From contig JALGPY010000003.1 of assembly GCA_023055425.1 (NCBI GenBank), positions 52,437,891 through 52,501,890 on the forward strand: a DNA stretch of 64,000 nt, in the 5' to 3' direction. Made by a program: the position numbers and the translations under genes. Below the pieces are notes generated by a model. It was not told the DNA's origin. It did not search any database and saw only the letters and a list, made by a program, of their open reading frames with translations. Origin of the DNA: Linanthus parryae (lineage: Eukaryota; Streptophyta; Magnoliopsida; Ericales; Polemoniaceae). Position 1 is the stretch's first letter. Every line of letters starts with the position of its first letter. Positions 34,983-45,236 of the stretch are shown here, piece by piece.

Positions 34983-36273
34983 TGAAAGGTCAGGCTGTGC
35001 AAGACTTGAAATAGCTCAACTATTTCAAGGCCTTGAACCAGCTTTCAAAGCCTTGAATAAGTTTCAGAGGCTTGAAAACAGTTTAGCTATTTTAAAGGTC
35101 TTGAAACTGCTTAACCTATATACACACTCTCAGGGGGAGTTTTCTACAAACTATCTTAGTTGATTTACCTTCTCTCTTTCATATGATTGATTTGTTTTTG
35201 TTAGATGATGAAAGAAAAATTGTTTTAAAATGTTTTCAATCATAATATATCATCTGATTGACCATGATAATGCAGGAAATTTTGTTTCTAAGTCTTGCTG
35301 GATTGTTTCCTAAACTGAATTGCTGCAGATTTGGAAATACTTGGACACTTTGATCCTGTGATCAATCAGACGTGTGTGACAGCTTCTCATGGTGTTTAAA
35401 TGAAATATTACAACAATATCTCTGAAGATTATGATCATCGAACCGTGGGTGAAGATTTCAAAGTAGTCAAACTCTGTTGACTACAAAATAGGAAGGTTGT
35501 TGCTGAAAATCTGGGGAGATTTGCAAAGCTGTGTGAAGTTTTTATAGAGCTCTAATTCGAAGCAACAAGACACAACACTCAACGAGCAAAAACAGAGAAA
35601 GGATTATGGATTGACATGCATCAAAGAATTTCTTCATTCTTCCAATCCATTTACAGAGGTTCACTGCATTTTCACTTCAGTTTTTCTACTCTTAGTGTTC
35701 TTCTGTACTCAGCTATATTGGTAGATAATATTTGTATTTTCTCTACATCTATTCTCAAGGATTGTTCAAGGTGAACAATAGAGAATTCTTAGTTAATCAG
35801 CTAGCTAGAGCAGGTACTAAACAGGTTAGGGAAAACCACAAGCTGTAACAGAGTAAGGGAACTCTCTGGGCTTGAGTTCTAGGGCTTAGCTTTGGATTAA
35901 TAAGAATTGAGTTGAAAATCCTGTAGGGATGTAATCCCTGAGGTAGAGACGTAGGTCCAAGTGGACTGAACTCTATAAATCACCTGTCTTCTGCATTTTA
36001 AGTTCATTCCTTTTCATAGCTTTTGCAGCACACAAAAACTGTTTATTTTTCAAGGGTTTGAACTTGTTTTCAAGCCCTTGAAAAATGCATACTTGATTCA
36101 CTCTGTCTGCATTCTTTTGAAAGGCTTGAACTAGCTTTCAAGGCCTTGAACTTCATTGTTTGCACAAGTTTTCATCTTCCTAGCAAGTTTTGCAAAAAGT
36201 TGGCATACTCTATTCAACCCCCCCCATTCTAGAGTATCGTAGCTGCATAAACATCTGCTTACTCACACTTTCA
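34983..36273 (+). repeat. Element D 3' LTR
   Basis: 1,291 bp, TGAAAGGTCAGGCTG to CACACTTTCA. Exact palindromes at 35024 and 36137. Differs from the 5' LTR by many substitutions and by one repeat unit fewer, so D is fairly old. Confidence 0.9.
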
Positions 36274-37244
36274 CTGGGAAGAAAGAGCAGAATATCCTTA
36301 ACCTTTTAGTAGATGAATGTTCGAAACTAAAAATTGAGGATACTACTCCTCAATTTACATTAGAGAATACTGCCAAAGGAAAAGGCAAAATCAAAAGGAA
36401 GCCCAACTCTTTGTTTAGACTAGAGGAGGGATATTATTTCCTATCGCTTGATAGAGAAACCTCTGAAGAAAAAGAACAGACAGAAGCTTATGTGCAGAAA
36501 CAACATGTATAATACTTCTATATTGCAACTCCGTGATTTACGCTATATGATAAACCTTATTTGATTAGTCGGAATGCATAAGAAGAATGAGTTCATAATA
36601 TTTTGCTAAATTAAGTAAGTTATCCAACTAGTGACTCAATGAGGCTGCATAGCACTTTAATATTCTGTTGGGTCACTAGTTTTCAATTTATGTTCCCTCA
36701 TTCACGTCACATAATTTTCCTTTTAACAACAACGGAAGATTATGATACTAACTTGGCTTGAACCCCTTGTAGTTCTCATTTTACTGGCCTTAATTTTATA
36801 TGATGCTTATTAAAATAAAAATTACATGCTGCTACGTTGCTAACTTAGGTATCCAGACAGTTTGTCGAAGAAATGATTGGTCGTGCGATACAAGTTCGGC
36901 GGCCATTGGATCACAAGTACGTACTGTTGTAGCTTTCAGGTTACTTTTGAACTATCTTTGTTACCCTGGTTCTTGAATCTATTGATTGGTTGAGCTCATT
37001 TGGTATAGTTTTTTGGTTTGATTAATACTGTCCTTTTTTATTTTAATGGATAAGCTTTTATACTTACGAATTATTTCCTTCTTATAATATACCAACCACC
37101 AAACAAACTAGTCAAACATTCAGTTTAAGTGAGACAAGGTACATAACATTATTTCTCCAAAAAAAAGGTACTTCACATTAGAACATATCCAAACAACAAG
37201 AGAATGTAGTTTCTTGAGAATCCCCAAGTCCAAGAATCTCCATA
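36274..37244 (+). pseudogene. Inverted gene duplication, right arm, main part
   Basis: Plus-strand counterpart of 26165-26410 plus 8800-9367. It opens with an uninterrupted frame 36282-36512 (76 codons and a stop) with NILNLLVDECSKLKIEDTT and EEGYYFLSLDRETSEEKEQ. The 68-nt exon at 36849-36916 follows after an intron-like AT-rich stretch. Compared with the left copy it has fewer stops, so it is the better record of the gene. I do not recognise the family; charged low-complexity text such as KGKGKIKRK gives little help. Confidence 0.6.
36849..36916 (+). pseudogene. Exon of unidentified gene, right copy
   Basis: 68 nt between ACTTAG and GTACGT. Frame SRQFVEEMIGRAIQVRRPLD. The left copy 9008-9075 has the same length and both splice sites. 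A small fragment of a spliced gene, function unknown. Confidence 0.55.
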
Positions 37245-37592
37245 TACTACAGATGAGAAGGGGCTCTTCGTTTTTGGTGCAATGGTTGGAGTCTGTTCGA
37301 CCTATTGGCTTGGGATTGCGGTAGGAACTAAGTAATTAATTTGGGCGGAAAAGGCTTTATACTTAGGCGGGATACTCAAATTTTTTGGAGGATAAACTAG
37401 TCCGTCGTTATTAATAATAAATACGACATTTGTAGGACAAGCCCGTAGTTAGTCAAACCATAATACAACGGTAATTATTTGACCCGTCGTAATTTTTAAA
37501 AATACAAAGCTTTTCCTGTAGCCGTCGTATTTTATGAGAAAACGACGGTTAATATTATCTACCCGTCGTTTTAAGATACATTTTCTGCAATG
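37245..37592. mobile_element. Small CACTA-like insertion (degenerate)
   Basis: About 348 bp present in the right arm and absent from the left arm of the inverted duplication, so it is an insertion. The interior has several CCGTCGT/ACGACGG units in both directions, as in CACTA subterminal arrays. The ends (TACTACAG... and ...TTTTCTGCAATG) are weak matches to CACTAC and GTAGTG. No flanking duplication can be seen. It could also be a remnant of another DNA transposon class. Confidence 0.45.
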
Positions 37593-37800
37593 TTAACAAA
37601 CACAAAATTTCAACTTCTATTATTGGACTTCGCTCAGCATCATTTTCCTTTGAGGGAAATTTTATATTTGTTCCTTCAGATATTGTGTCTCCTTACAAGA
37701 AGACTCATCCAATAGACATGTTGGGAAAAGATTGGTGTGCTATATGCCGTCTAACTACGCCAACCTGAGGGCCTAGAACAATCTCCAGGCTGAAAAGAAA
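37593..37800 (+). pseudogene. Inverted gene duplication, right arm, end
   Basis: Matches the left arm at 8503-8700 in reverse: GAGGGAAATTTTAT, CTCATCCAATAGACATGTTG and CCTGAGGGCCTAGAACAAT have counterparts. The left copy has an extra poly-A/T stretch near 8615. End of detectable homology near 37783-37800. Confidence 0.65.
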
Positions 37801-37829
37801 ACTGTAACATAGTATTCGAAAAACTCAAG

Positions 37830-38735
37830 CAAGTAAAGAGCATAAAATGTATTCATGTGTATTATATTCAAAGCTTTCTACTTCCTCAAATATGAAATAC
37901 ATTGATAGCACATGTAGAAAGTTCCTCTGGAGAGGGCCTAGAGACGGTAACAAGCGGCAAAATATTAGCCGGGAGATTGTAACTAAACCTAAAGAACTTG
38001 TGGTCGCTGGCCTGAGGAAAGCTAAAGGCCTTAACCTTGCTCTCCTTGCAAGTCAATTTTGGATATTCGCCCCCAAGCCTAGTAACCTTTGGTATAGGAT
38101 CCTCAAAGCTAGGTATAAATAAGACTTCAGAGGAGGTTCCTATATTTGGAAAAGTATCCAAGCTAGAGCGATTTGTGCTAAAGAGGGCTTTGGTTGTGTT
38201 CTCAACAAAGGAAATTCTAGCTTCTGTCTAGCTTCAGATTTGACCACTGTGGGACTAAGACAATTAGAAGTCTTATTGAAGGCCACTTAACTCTTACCAA
38301 TTCCACGGTAACTGTAAAATATGTGTGGGTGGCTTTCTCTTCTGGTAACCTTCCCTGCTCTTTTCGTCTTCCACACTCCATCACCAAGTTCATATTGGAG
38401 ACCCCTTTCAACAACATGCACTTTGCCTGATAAACCAAGTTGGACCTTGAAGAAAAGTTGTGTCTTCTCTATTAGTTAGATTGATCGATGAATAGGACCC
38501 CCCCTACTATCGACTAGAAGTGGATTCGTAAGCTCCCTGTCCATCAAAAGTTTTGCTTTTTCTCCGGGATACTTTCACACAAGAAACTTCATATTAATGA
38601 ATCCCGTAGTTGTATCATGCCTAAGCAGAAAAGGCTCTGCCCTGTTAATGACCTTATATGTGAGTCCTTGCCCATTTATCCATAGACCGTCCCCTGCTTG
38701 TTGACCTGTGGAGGCTCCTTGATCCAACTAGCAAC
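37830..38735 (+). pseudogene. LINE ORF2 remnant, RT C-terminus and zf-RVT (5' part)
   Basis: Non-LTR retrotransposon reverse transcriptase, C-terminal part, plus strand. A frame at 37847-38122 reads CRKFLWRGPRDGNKRQN, then REIVTKPKELVVAGL, NLALLASQFW and LWYRILKARYK, the well-known tail of plant L1-like ORF2 (FLW...K..VS....PK..GGLG....N.ALL.K..W). Farther on, WIRKLPVHQKFCFFSGIL resembles the zf-RVT domain. Stops and frameshifts abound. Element F is inserted after GCAAC at 38735, and the LINE resumes at 43669. Confidence 0.82.
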
Positions 38736-38858
38736 TGTAAGTGGAGAAAACTTCCGTCCCTTTTCATTGAGTATTTACACCTTTAAATAGGTAATTACAA
38801 CACTAATTACACAAATTAAGCCTCTACTAATGACACATGACGATTCCTACAACTATTA
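38736..38858 (-). repeat. Element F LTR, left (3' LTR)
   Basis: Runs TGTAAGTGGAGAAAAC to CAACTATTA. Differs from the right copy at several positions and by a 4-base indel (GACACATGACG against TACATGACG). Confidence 0.92.
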
Positions 38859-38861
38859 CTC

Positions 38862-39705
38862 CCCCGCAGTCGGAATTGTAGGCGCGCCAACACTGAGACT
38901 GGATCGGAAGCGCTGGAACAAGGCCGAGGAAGACCCTTGGTGAAGATGTCTGAATACTGATAATCAGCAGTAATATGCAACATGAGAAGCTGACCCAAAC
39001 GAACCTTCTCACGAACGAAGTGTAGATCAAGATTACCAGAGAGATAGACAGCACTCACATTGTCGCAATACACGACAGTGGCCCGAGGCGGGTTGAAACG
39101 AAGGTGAGGAAGCAAATTCCGGACCCAGTAGAGTTCGGGGACGGCATTTGCAACACCACGATACTCAGCCTCACCACTAGAGCGGGACACCGTGGCCTGT
39201 CGTTTGGACGACCAATTGAGAAGATTGTCTCCGTAGAAGACACTGTAACCGGAAGTTGAGCTGCGTGTGTCTGGGCAACCAGCCCGATCGGCGTCAGTGT
39301 AGGCGGTGAGAGAATCAGCAGTAGAGGTAGAGAGCCGGAGACCATGCCAAGTGTGCCACTGATGTAGCGTAAGATACGCTTCAGGGCATGAAAGTGCGGC
39401 TCACAGGGGTCATGCATGAAGAGACAGACCTGCTGGACCGCATACTGAATGTTTGGTCGAGTGAACGTGAGATACTGCAGGGCCCCAGAAAGGCTGTAGT
39501 ATTGCGTAGGATCAGCAACCGGGGGGCCGGAACTAGCTGTGAGTTTACTACCGACCTCAACAGGGGTGGCAGTAGACTTACAGGTCGACATAGAGGCACG
39601 ACGAAGGATGTCTGTCGCGTACTGGTGCTGAGATAGGAACAAGCCAGACGAATCACGGGTGGCAGGAATGCCCAAAAAGTGATGCAGGTGGCCCATATCC
39701 GTCAT
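38862..39705 (-). pseudogene. Element F RT connection and RNase H
   Basis: Minus strand. RNase H core AYTDADRAGCPDTRSSTSGY (first Asp) at about 39250-39305, RSSGEAEYRG with the catalytic Glu near 39170, and CDNVSA with the next Asp near 39065. Ends with SDIFTKGLPR close to the polypurine tract. Upstream, MTDMGHLHHFLG and SLSGALQYLTFTRPNIQYAV are the copia connection domain. The frame changes near 39370. Confidence 0.9.
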
Positions 39706-40811
39706 AACAAATCTCCAGAGAGCAGAGAGACAATCTGATCCAAGACTGTCGGGGACGACCCAGTAATAACGATATCATCCACATATAACAAGAGGTAGAC
39801 GATGTCGGAGCCGCGAATGTAGACAGAAAGAGACTCATCACACGAGAAACCAGAGAAACTGATAGTCTGTGTGAGGACGGTGGCAAATCTCTAAAACCAA
39901 GCACAAGGAACCTGCTTCAGACCATATAAGGACTTGCCTAACCGGCAAACAAAGTCGGGATGGCGTGTGCCGCAGTAGCCAGGGGGATGATGCATGTATA
40001 CCGTCTCAGAGAGATCTACATGTAGAAAAGCGTTCTTGACATCCAGCTAACGGATAGGCCAAGAGCGTGTGACGGCAATGCTGAGAACTGTACAGATGGT
40101 GGTCAGTTTGACAACCGAGGTGAAAGTCTCCTCACAATGGATCCCAACCATCCGGGACTTCCCATTTGCTACCAACGCCGCATTATAGCGCTGTAGACTG
40201 CCATCGGCGTGAAACTTGTGGCGAAAAAGCCACATTGCGCACAGAACATTATCCCCTGCCGGGCGAAGAACCAGATCCCAAGTATGGTTCGTAACCATAG
40301 CTCCAAAATCATCATCCATAGCCGCTTTCCAGTGAAGATCCGACAAAAAAAGGATGTGGGAGATGGGTTCAGGAGACTGGGCAACTAAGGTGAGACGAGT
40401 GACTAGTTTGACTATGCCATGCATGGATCGAGTAGTCATCTGAGGAGATAGATGGGGATGAGTGGACACAGACCGACGGAAATAGTGTTGTGGAAATAGT
40501 TCCACAAGGGTCTTGGACGGGGTAAGCTGTGTAGGCGCCCTAGGAGGTGTGGGTGGGGATGTGGGCGCCGCAGGAGGTGTGGGTGAGGGTGTGGGAGCCA
40601 CAGGGTGTAGAGCACAATGAGTGAAAAGGGGATATGGAAGACTGTCATCGGGATCAGACGTCTTGTGAACAGATGGAGACACTGACCCAAAAGAGGAGAA
40701 AGGAAACACCATCTCATCAAAGGTGACATGACGGGAAGTGTGAACCCGACCAGTACTCAAGTCTAGACACATGTACCCACGATGATTAAGAGGGTACCCC
40801 AGAAATACATA
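39706..40811 (-). pseudogene. Element F reverse transcriptase
   Basis: Minus strand. RT shows [32 protein letters not shown] (motif A Asp), [13 protein letters not shown] and LLLYVDDIVITGSS with the catalytic pair intact. A Pro-rich linker (repeats of PTPP/APT) precedes it at about 40540-40620. Stop codons at several points (for example between SWPIR and LDVKNAF). Confidence 0.9.
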
Positions 40812-41740
40812 TCAAACAGAGCGTGGTGCAAGCTTGTGAGGTGAGGTGGCAGAGAGGTTCAGGTAACACAAACACCCAAACGTGCGGAGGTGCTCATAGG
40901 ATAGGGAGCGACGATAGAGGGCAACAGTAGGGATAACATTGTCATGGACTTTGGTGGGAAGAATGTTATGGAGGTAGAGAGCAGTGTGAAGAGACTCGAC
41001 CCAGAAAGAGGCTGGAAGAGAGGCCTGAGCTAGGAGGGCACGACTGATGTCATTAATTCTGCGAATCATGCGTTCAGCTTTGCCATTTTAAGATGACGTC
41101 TGAGGACAGGCAAATTGAAAGACAAGTCCATGATTAATGGCGTGAGAGTGAAAAGAGCCATTATCGAATTCTCCACCAAGGTCACATTGGAAACTCTTGA
41201 TGGGGCGCTCAAATTGAGTTTGGACGTAGGTAGTGAATTCTTTGAATTTTGATATCGCTTCGCTTTTCTGTTTAAGCGGGAAAACCCAGAGAAAATGAGT
41301 ATAGTCATCTAGAAGTAGTAGGTAGTATTCGTAGTGCGATTTGCTTAATACCGGAGATGTCCATAAATCACTGTAAACAATGTCAAACGGACTAGAAGTA
41401 TAATAAGTAGAAGGTAAAAAAGGGAAACGCACATGTTTACTTATTTGAAAAACATGACAAAGAGTTTCTGAATTATTCCTACTACAAGTAATGAAATGAC
41501 TACTATGAAGAGAATCTAAAATTGGACACCCTGGATGACCAAGGCGGTTGTGCCAAATTGAAGCCAGAAGAGCAGCAAAAGAGACAGCGAACGACTATGG
41601 TGGGCCAGGCTAGAATGGATAGAGATCACCCGAACTGTTGCTCCTCTGTAAACGAGCTCCCGATCGTAGGTCCTTAACAGAAAAATCCAAAGGGTCAAAC
41701 TCAACAGAAACATTATTGTCAGTGGTAAATTGACGAACAA
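40812..41740 (-). pseudogene. Element F pre-integrase and integrase
   Basis: Minus strand. The pre-integrase zinc domain is IWHNRLGHPG with a degraded Cys pair. Integrase motifs: YSDLWTSPVLS (first Asp), FQCDLGGEFDN (second Asp), NGKAERMIRRI (Glu). A stop lies just before NGKAER. Triad present but frame broken. Confidence 0.9.
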
Positions 41741-43102
41741 ACACTAGGTTTTTGATAACGTTTGGGGTGAGTAAGACCTGACACTAGCTTTTTGACGAAC
41801 AGACACTAAGGTGAAGGGAACGGGTGTTGGTGATAATGGTGTAATTTCCGGATCCGTTCAATGGAATGCTGGAGCGATTGCCCACAATTATGTTAGGAAA
41901 TGGACAAGATGACGAGAGAGAGGAGAGTATACCTGACTGCGGAGTGAGGTGAGCAAATGGGCCGGAATCAAGATATCACGTCTGATACGGAACATTGAGT
42001 GTCATGCCACAGAACTGAGATCCCAAATCTGTAGCAGTCGGGTAGGCCGGAGAAGCGGTGAGGGCCTGGTGTCTCGCAGCCGGTGGAGGACCGAGAAGGC
42101 CAGCATGGCTGGGCTGAGGAGTGCTCCATCCTGTAGTCGGGTAGGGGAAATGAGGCACTGGAGGCACTAGTCCCGTGGTGCAGGGGCACCAGACCCAGGA
42201 GCTCTGCGAGCACTGGGGAGCAGCAGGTGGTGTCGGAGCAGCTGGTTGACCGCTCCCTTGCCCATATTTGTGACGTTCGTTCTTGTTGTTCCCGCTCCTG
42301 CGCTGTCCACCACCCAGGTTACCATTCCCGCCACTATTGTGGCCGCCAGACTGGTGAGTGATCGCATTCGGTTGTCGGTTCGAAGGGGTCGAAACCAACA
42401 CCTGATGCGGGCTAGGGTGGACTGGCTCCTAACGAGCAAGAAGGCGCTCGTGTAACCGTATCATGGAAACAGCTGAGAGATACTCCGGAGTGGGACGTGT
42501 CTGCTGAATGATCATGGCAACCCTGGTGTAGGCTGGAGTGAGACAATTGGTAAGTTGTATAACCAACAACTGGTTCGAGACTGGAGTGCCGACATTCCCA
42601 ATACGATCCGCCAAGTTCTTTAACCTGGTGCAATAGTCCTCGAGAGATGAGCAGTGGTCCATGCGTAGATTGACGAACTCCAATTCAAGTTCTACTAGAC
42701 GGGATGCCTGTTTTCCATGGAAGAGTTTCTCTAACTCAACCACGCATCTCTAGCAGTCTTACCCGGGGTGAGGACAGCAAGCGCTAATTCGTCGCTGATC
42801 GTTTTGTAGATCTATGACAGGATTACCGAGTCAATAGAGCACTAGAGAGAATCACTGTTTTCAGGTGGCGGGTCTTTTTCAAGATGATCCAAAACGCCAA
42901 AGAAGTGCGTTTGGATGCGAAAGAACGTAGCCCAGTGATCGTACTGGACATTCTCATTGTCCAGGACGAAATGTACACGTTTCTCAATTTTTGTCACCAT
43001 TAAGACGGAATGGAGTGGCTCCTTAGAGTTACCGGATGGTACTGCGGCAGTTGTCTATTTGACGAGGCCGGAGGATGCCGTGTCATCGGGAGTGGTGGCC
43101 AT
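41741..43102 (-). pseudogene. Element F gag and protease remnant
   Basis: Minus strand. Gag starts at ATG 43100-43102 (MATTPDDTASSG). The main domain, 42429-42743, reads LEKLFHGKQASRLVELELEF and DYCTRLKNLADRIGNVGTPV, typical of Ale-type Gag. A Gly/Asn- and Pro-rich tail at 41976-42401 replaces the zinc knuckle, as usual in this lineage. The protease region (41741-41975) is too decayed to show D-T/S-G. Stops occur near 43061 and 42820. Confidence 0.82.
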
Positions 43103-43547
43103 CGGAGACAAGCGAGATAAGAGGGAGGGAGGACAGCAGAGCAGTCGGACCAAAGAGATCCGAACGAAGTCTGGTCAGAGAGATCCGGACGAAGCCGGCG
43201 AGTTCACTGTTGGAGCTGAACGGAGCCGAGATGCCGAGCGAAGTGGAGCCGAGAAATCGGAGCCGAGCAGACCCGAGAAGCAGATCGGGTCGGGCGCGTG
43301 AATCGTTAGTAGAACGAAACTTGGGCTAATCGTGAGCGACTGTGGAGGCGCGTCCGAGGTTCGTTCCCTGGGTGGTCAGGCGACCGCAGATCGTCGGTCG
43401 TAGAGGAAGGCGGCGTGGAGGAGCGGAAGCTTGAGGAGCGGTGGCTGCGGTCGTCTGAGAGGGAGGACGACGTGGCTGCCTGCGGTGGCATGAGGCCGGC
43501 GACGGGTGGGTAAAAAACAGGGACCTAGGGTTAGCACTCTGATACCG

Positions 43548-43668
43548 TGTGAGTGGAGAAAACTTTCGTCCCTTTTCATTGAGTATTAACACCTTTAAAT
43601 AGGTAATTACAACACTAATTACACAAATTTGGCCTCTACTAATTACATGACGAGTCCTACATCTATTA
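43548..43668 (-). repeat. Element F LTR, right (5' LTR)
   Basis: TGTGAGTGGAGAAAAC to CATCTATTA, 121 bp. Next to it on the left, on the minus strand, CGGTATCAGAGTGCTAACC is the tRNA-Met primer site (43530-43547). Confidence 0.92.
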
Positions 43669-44240
43669 GCAACTTCAGTTTGGACCCCTTTACTCCCTTG
43701 TCCTCCTATTGTTTGATAACGACTCATTGGCAAACAACCTTTAACTAATTTGCCTGGAGAATTTCGAAAAGGAGAAATAATTTGGTTTTTGGTTATAGTA
43801 CCTCCCCTCTACTACTCGTTTCTTAGCCAAAACAATTAAAAATGATGTGTGTAGATGGCTATTCTACAGGGATGACTATAGCACTAACAGTATTACTGTC
43901 CACAGAATTTTTCATTGGAGGAGGCCTACTACTTGTTGGACTAAACAGAATACTGATATAGCCTGGTTCCAAAATGGTGTTGGTGTGGGAGGTCTGCTAG
44001 GAAATTCTAGTGGGGATTGTTCTATACTTGTGATCCTTATCAAAGTGCTGAGACTATTATGGTGAAATGTATGCTTTTGGCAACTGAACTCCACAGCAGC
44101 TGGGCAATGAGCATAAACAGTATCGGCCGACGTATCTGTTTCAGTCCCAGGTAACGGAATAGCCCCATATAAGAGAAATTGTAACGGAAATCGGTAACCG
44201 AATGCGTGAATGTTAACAAGTCATTAAAAGATGCAAAAAA
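43669..44240 (+). pseudogene. LINE ORF2 remnant, RNase H part (3' part)
   Basis: Continuation of the LINE at 37830-38735 after element F. Near 43945 the frame reads TDIAWFQNGVGVGGLLGNSSG, resembling the RNase H domain of plant L1-like LINEs. An A-run at about 44235-44248 may be its poly(A) tail, but the segment just before it does not look like known LINE 3' sequence, so the tail is uncertain. Confidence 0.6.
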
Positions 44241-44248
44241 AAAAAAAA

Positions 44249-44682
44249 ATACATTTGAAACCTTAATTTTATACATACCTATAGATACACATAACTTACT
44301 CTTTACTAGATGATCAAATTAACATACGAAAACGAGAAGGGAGAGAGCCGCTCAGTGGTCATCGGTCAGGTGAAAAACAGAGTGAAATCAAAACTTTGAA
44401 ACTTGCAAATCCGAGGGAAAAATTGGCGAGATGGGTTACTCTCTCTCAATTGAATGGTATGGATGTCGAGTTTCTACGGATTTGTAATCAGATTATCGCT
44501 TTTCTTCTCCGACAATCCACGTCTCTACTAGTACGTGGATGAAACGAGTGTATCGTCCGAATTTCAAAGATAATGGTGTGTATCGGCCATTATGATTGTC
44601 ATCCCCATTCACGTACAACTATTGGGCTTTTTCCAATGCCAATTCAGCTACGTATGAGCTGTAACATTACGAAAAGATTCTT
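44249..44682. other. Unassigned
   Basis: Short TATCGGCC-type words occur near 44123 and 44580, perhaps from a small DNA element, but without ends or duplication I cannot call it. No gene seen. Confidence 0.3.
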
Positions 44683-44965
44683 GGGCTTCAAGGCCCGGTG
44701 GTATACACCTCTACTGTGGCAGTTGTCCACCACATTGATAAGTTGGCGGAGATACTTCCTCGCTCCCCCTCCTCAAGCTAACCTTTCGCTACCTTCTCAA
44801 AAAGCTTGCCGCCTCTAAGATATTCCATAACGAGGTGAATGTTTGTCTTGGTTTCCATCACTTAATAGAGTCTCATGATGTTTGGGTGTCTGACCCTCCT
44901 CATTACATGAATTTGTCGCTCCAGGTTTAGTAACAGCGAGATTTGACAAGCTTTTTCCATCAAGA
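44683..44965 (-). pseudogene. CIPK protein kinase fragment, inverted copy
   Basis: CBL-interacting protein kinases act in calcium signalling together with calcineurin B-like sensors. Minus-strand text NLERQIHVMRRVRHPNIMRL, then LVMEYLRGGKLFEKVAKG, matches the helix C to hinge part of a CIPK, and the catalytic loop appears as [13 protein letters not shown] at about 44680-44718, where HRDLKPEN is expected, so the catalytic Asp is lost. Stops are present. The ATP loop and everything downstream of the loop are missing. It mirrors the plus-strand copy at 44966-45236 around a centre near 44966. Confidence 0.85.
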
Positions 44966-45236
44966 CCATTGACAAAGAAAAGCTTGTCAAATCATCGTTG
45001 TTACTAAACCTGGAGCGAGAAATCCATATAATGAGGAGGGTCAGACACCCAAACATCGTGAGACTCTATGAAGTGATGGCAACCAAGAAAAAAATGTAGC
45101 TCGTTATGGAATATCTCAAAGGCGGCGAGCTTTTTGTGAAGGTAGCGAAATGGAAGCTTGAGGAGGGGGAGGCGAGGAAGTATTTCCGCAAACTTATCAA
45201 TGAGGTGGACTTTTGCCATAGTAGAGGTGTATACCA
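44966..45236 (+). pseudogene. CIPK protein kinase fragment, direct copy
   Basis: Plus strand: NLEREIHIMRRVRHPNIVRL, YEVMATKKKM, a stop, then [20 protein letters not shown] and [10 protein letters not shown]. This covers helix C to just before the catalytic loop, ends at YH and then runs into unrelated sequence. Intronless in the covered part. It retains more of the family's usual residues than the inverted copy. Pseudogene fragment, perhaps from a retroposed or transposon-captured CIPK gene. Confidence 0.88.

Larger units (their letters stand above)
26631..36273 (+). mobile_element. Element D, Sirevirus-like copia retrotransposon with extra ORF
   Basis: 9,643 bp element on the plus strand. 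LTRs at 26631-27936 and 34983-36273, flanked by TTGGG (26626-26630) and CTGGG (36274-36278), a duplication with one change. Primer site TGGTATCAGAGC next to the 5' LTR and AAGGGGGAGA before the 3' LTR. Gag-Pol is recognisable, then comes a non-coding spacer and a third frame of about 1.5 kb before the 3' LTR, an arrangement known from Sireviruses. Coding parts have multiple stops, a central deletion and lost catalytic residues, so D is dead. It is full of the palindrome TTCAAGGCCTTGAA and its variants. Confidence 0.92.
38736..43668 (-). mobile_element. Element F, Ale/Retrofit-like copia with short LTRs
   Basis: 4,933 bp on the minus strand. LTRs of only 123 bp (38736-38858) and 121 bp (43548-43668), perfect 5 bp duplication GCAAC (38731-38735 and 43669-43673), primer site CGGTATCAGAGT next to the right LTR, and a GCGGGGGAG polypurine tract next to the left LTR. 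Compact size, tiny LTRs and the protein text point to the Ale (Retrofit) lineage. Base composition is clearly richer in GC than that of its surroundings. Coding regions have many stops, so it is inactive. Confidence 0.93.

Noticed and set aside
26640..36273. CRISPR-like look of the spaced CCTTGAA repeats
   Set aside because: Spacing and repeat length are irregular, repeats lie inside a plant retrotransposon and partly in coding sequence; plant nuclear DNA has no CRISPR arrays.
43075..43329. Plus-strand ORFs in the GC-rich right end of element F
   Set aside because: Antisense to the gag start and leader of F, with no protein resemblance.
44121..44590. Possible small DNA transposon with TATCGGCC words at both sides
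   Set aside because: No inverted ends or target duplication could be aligned.
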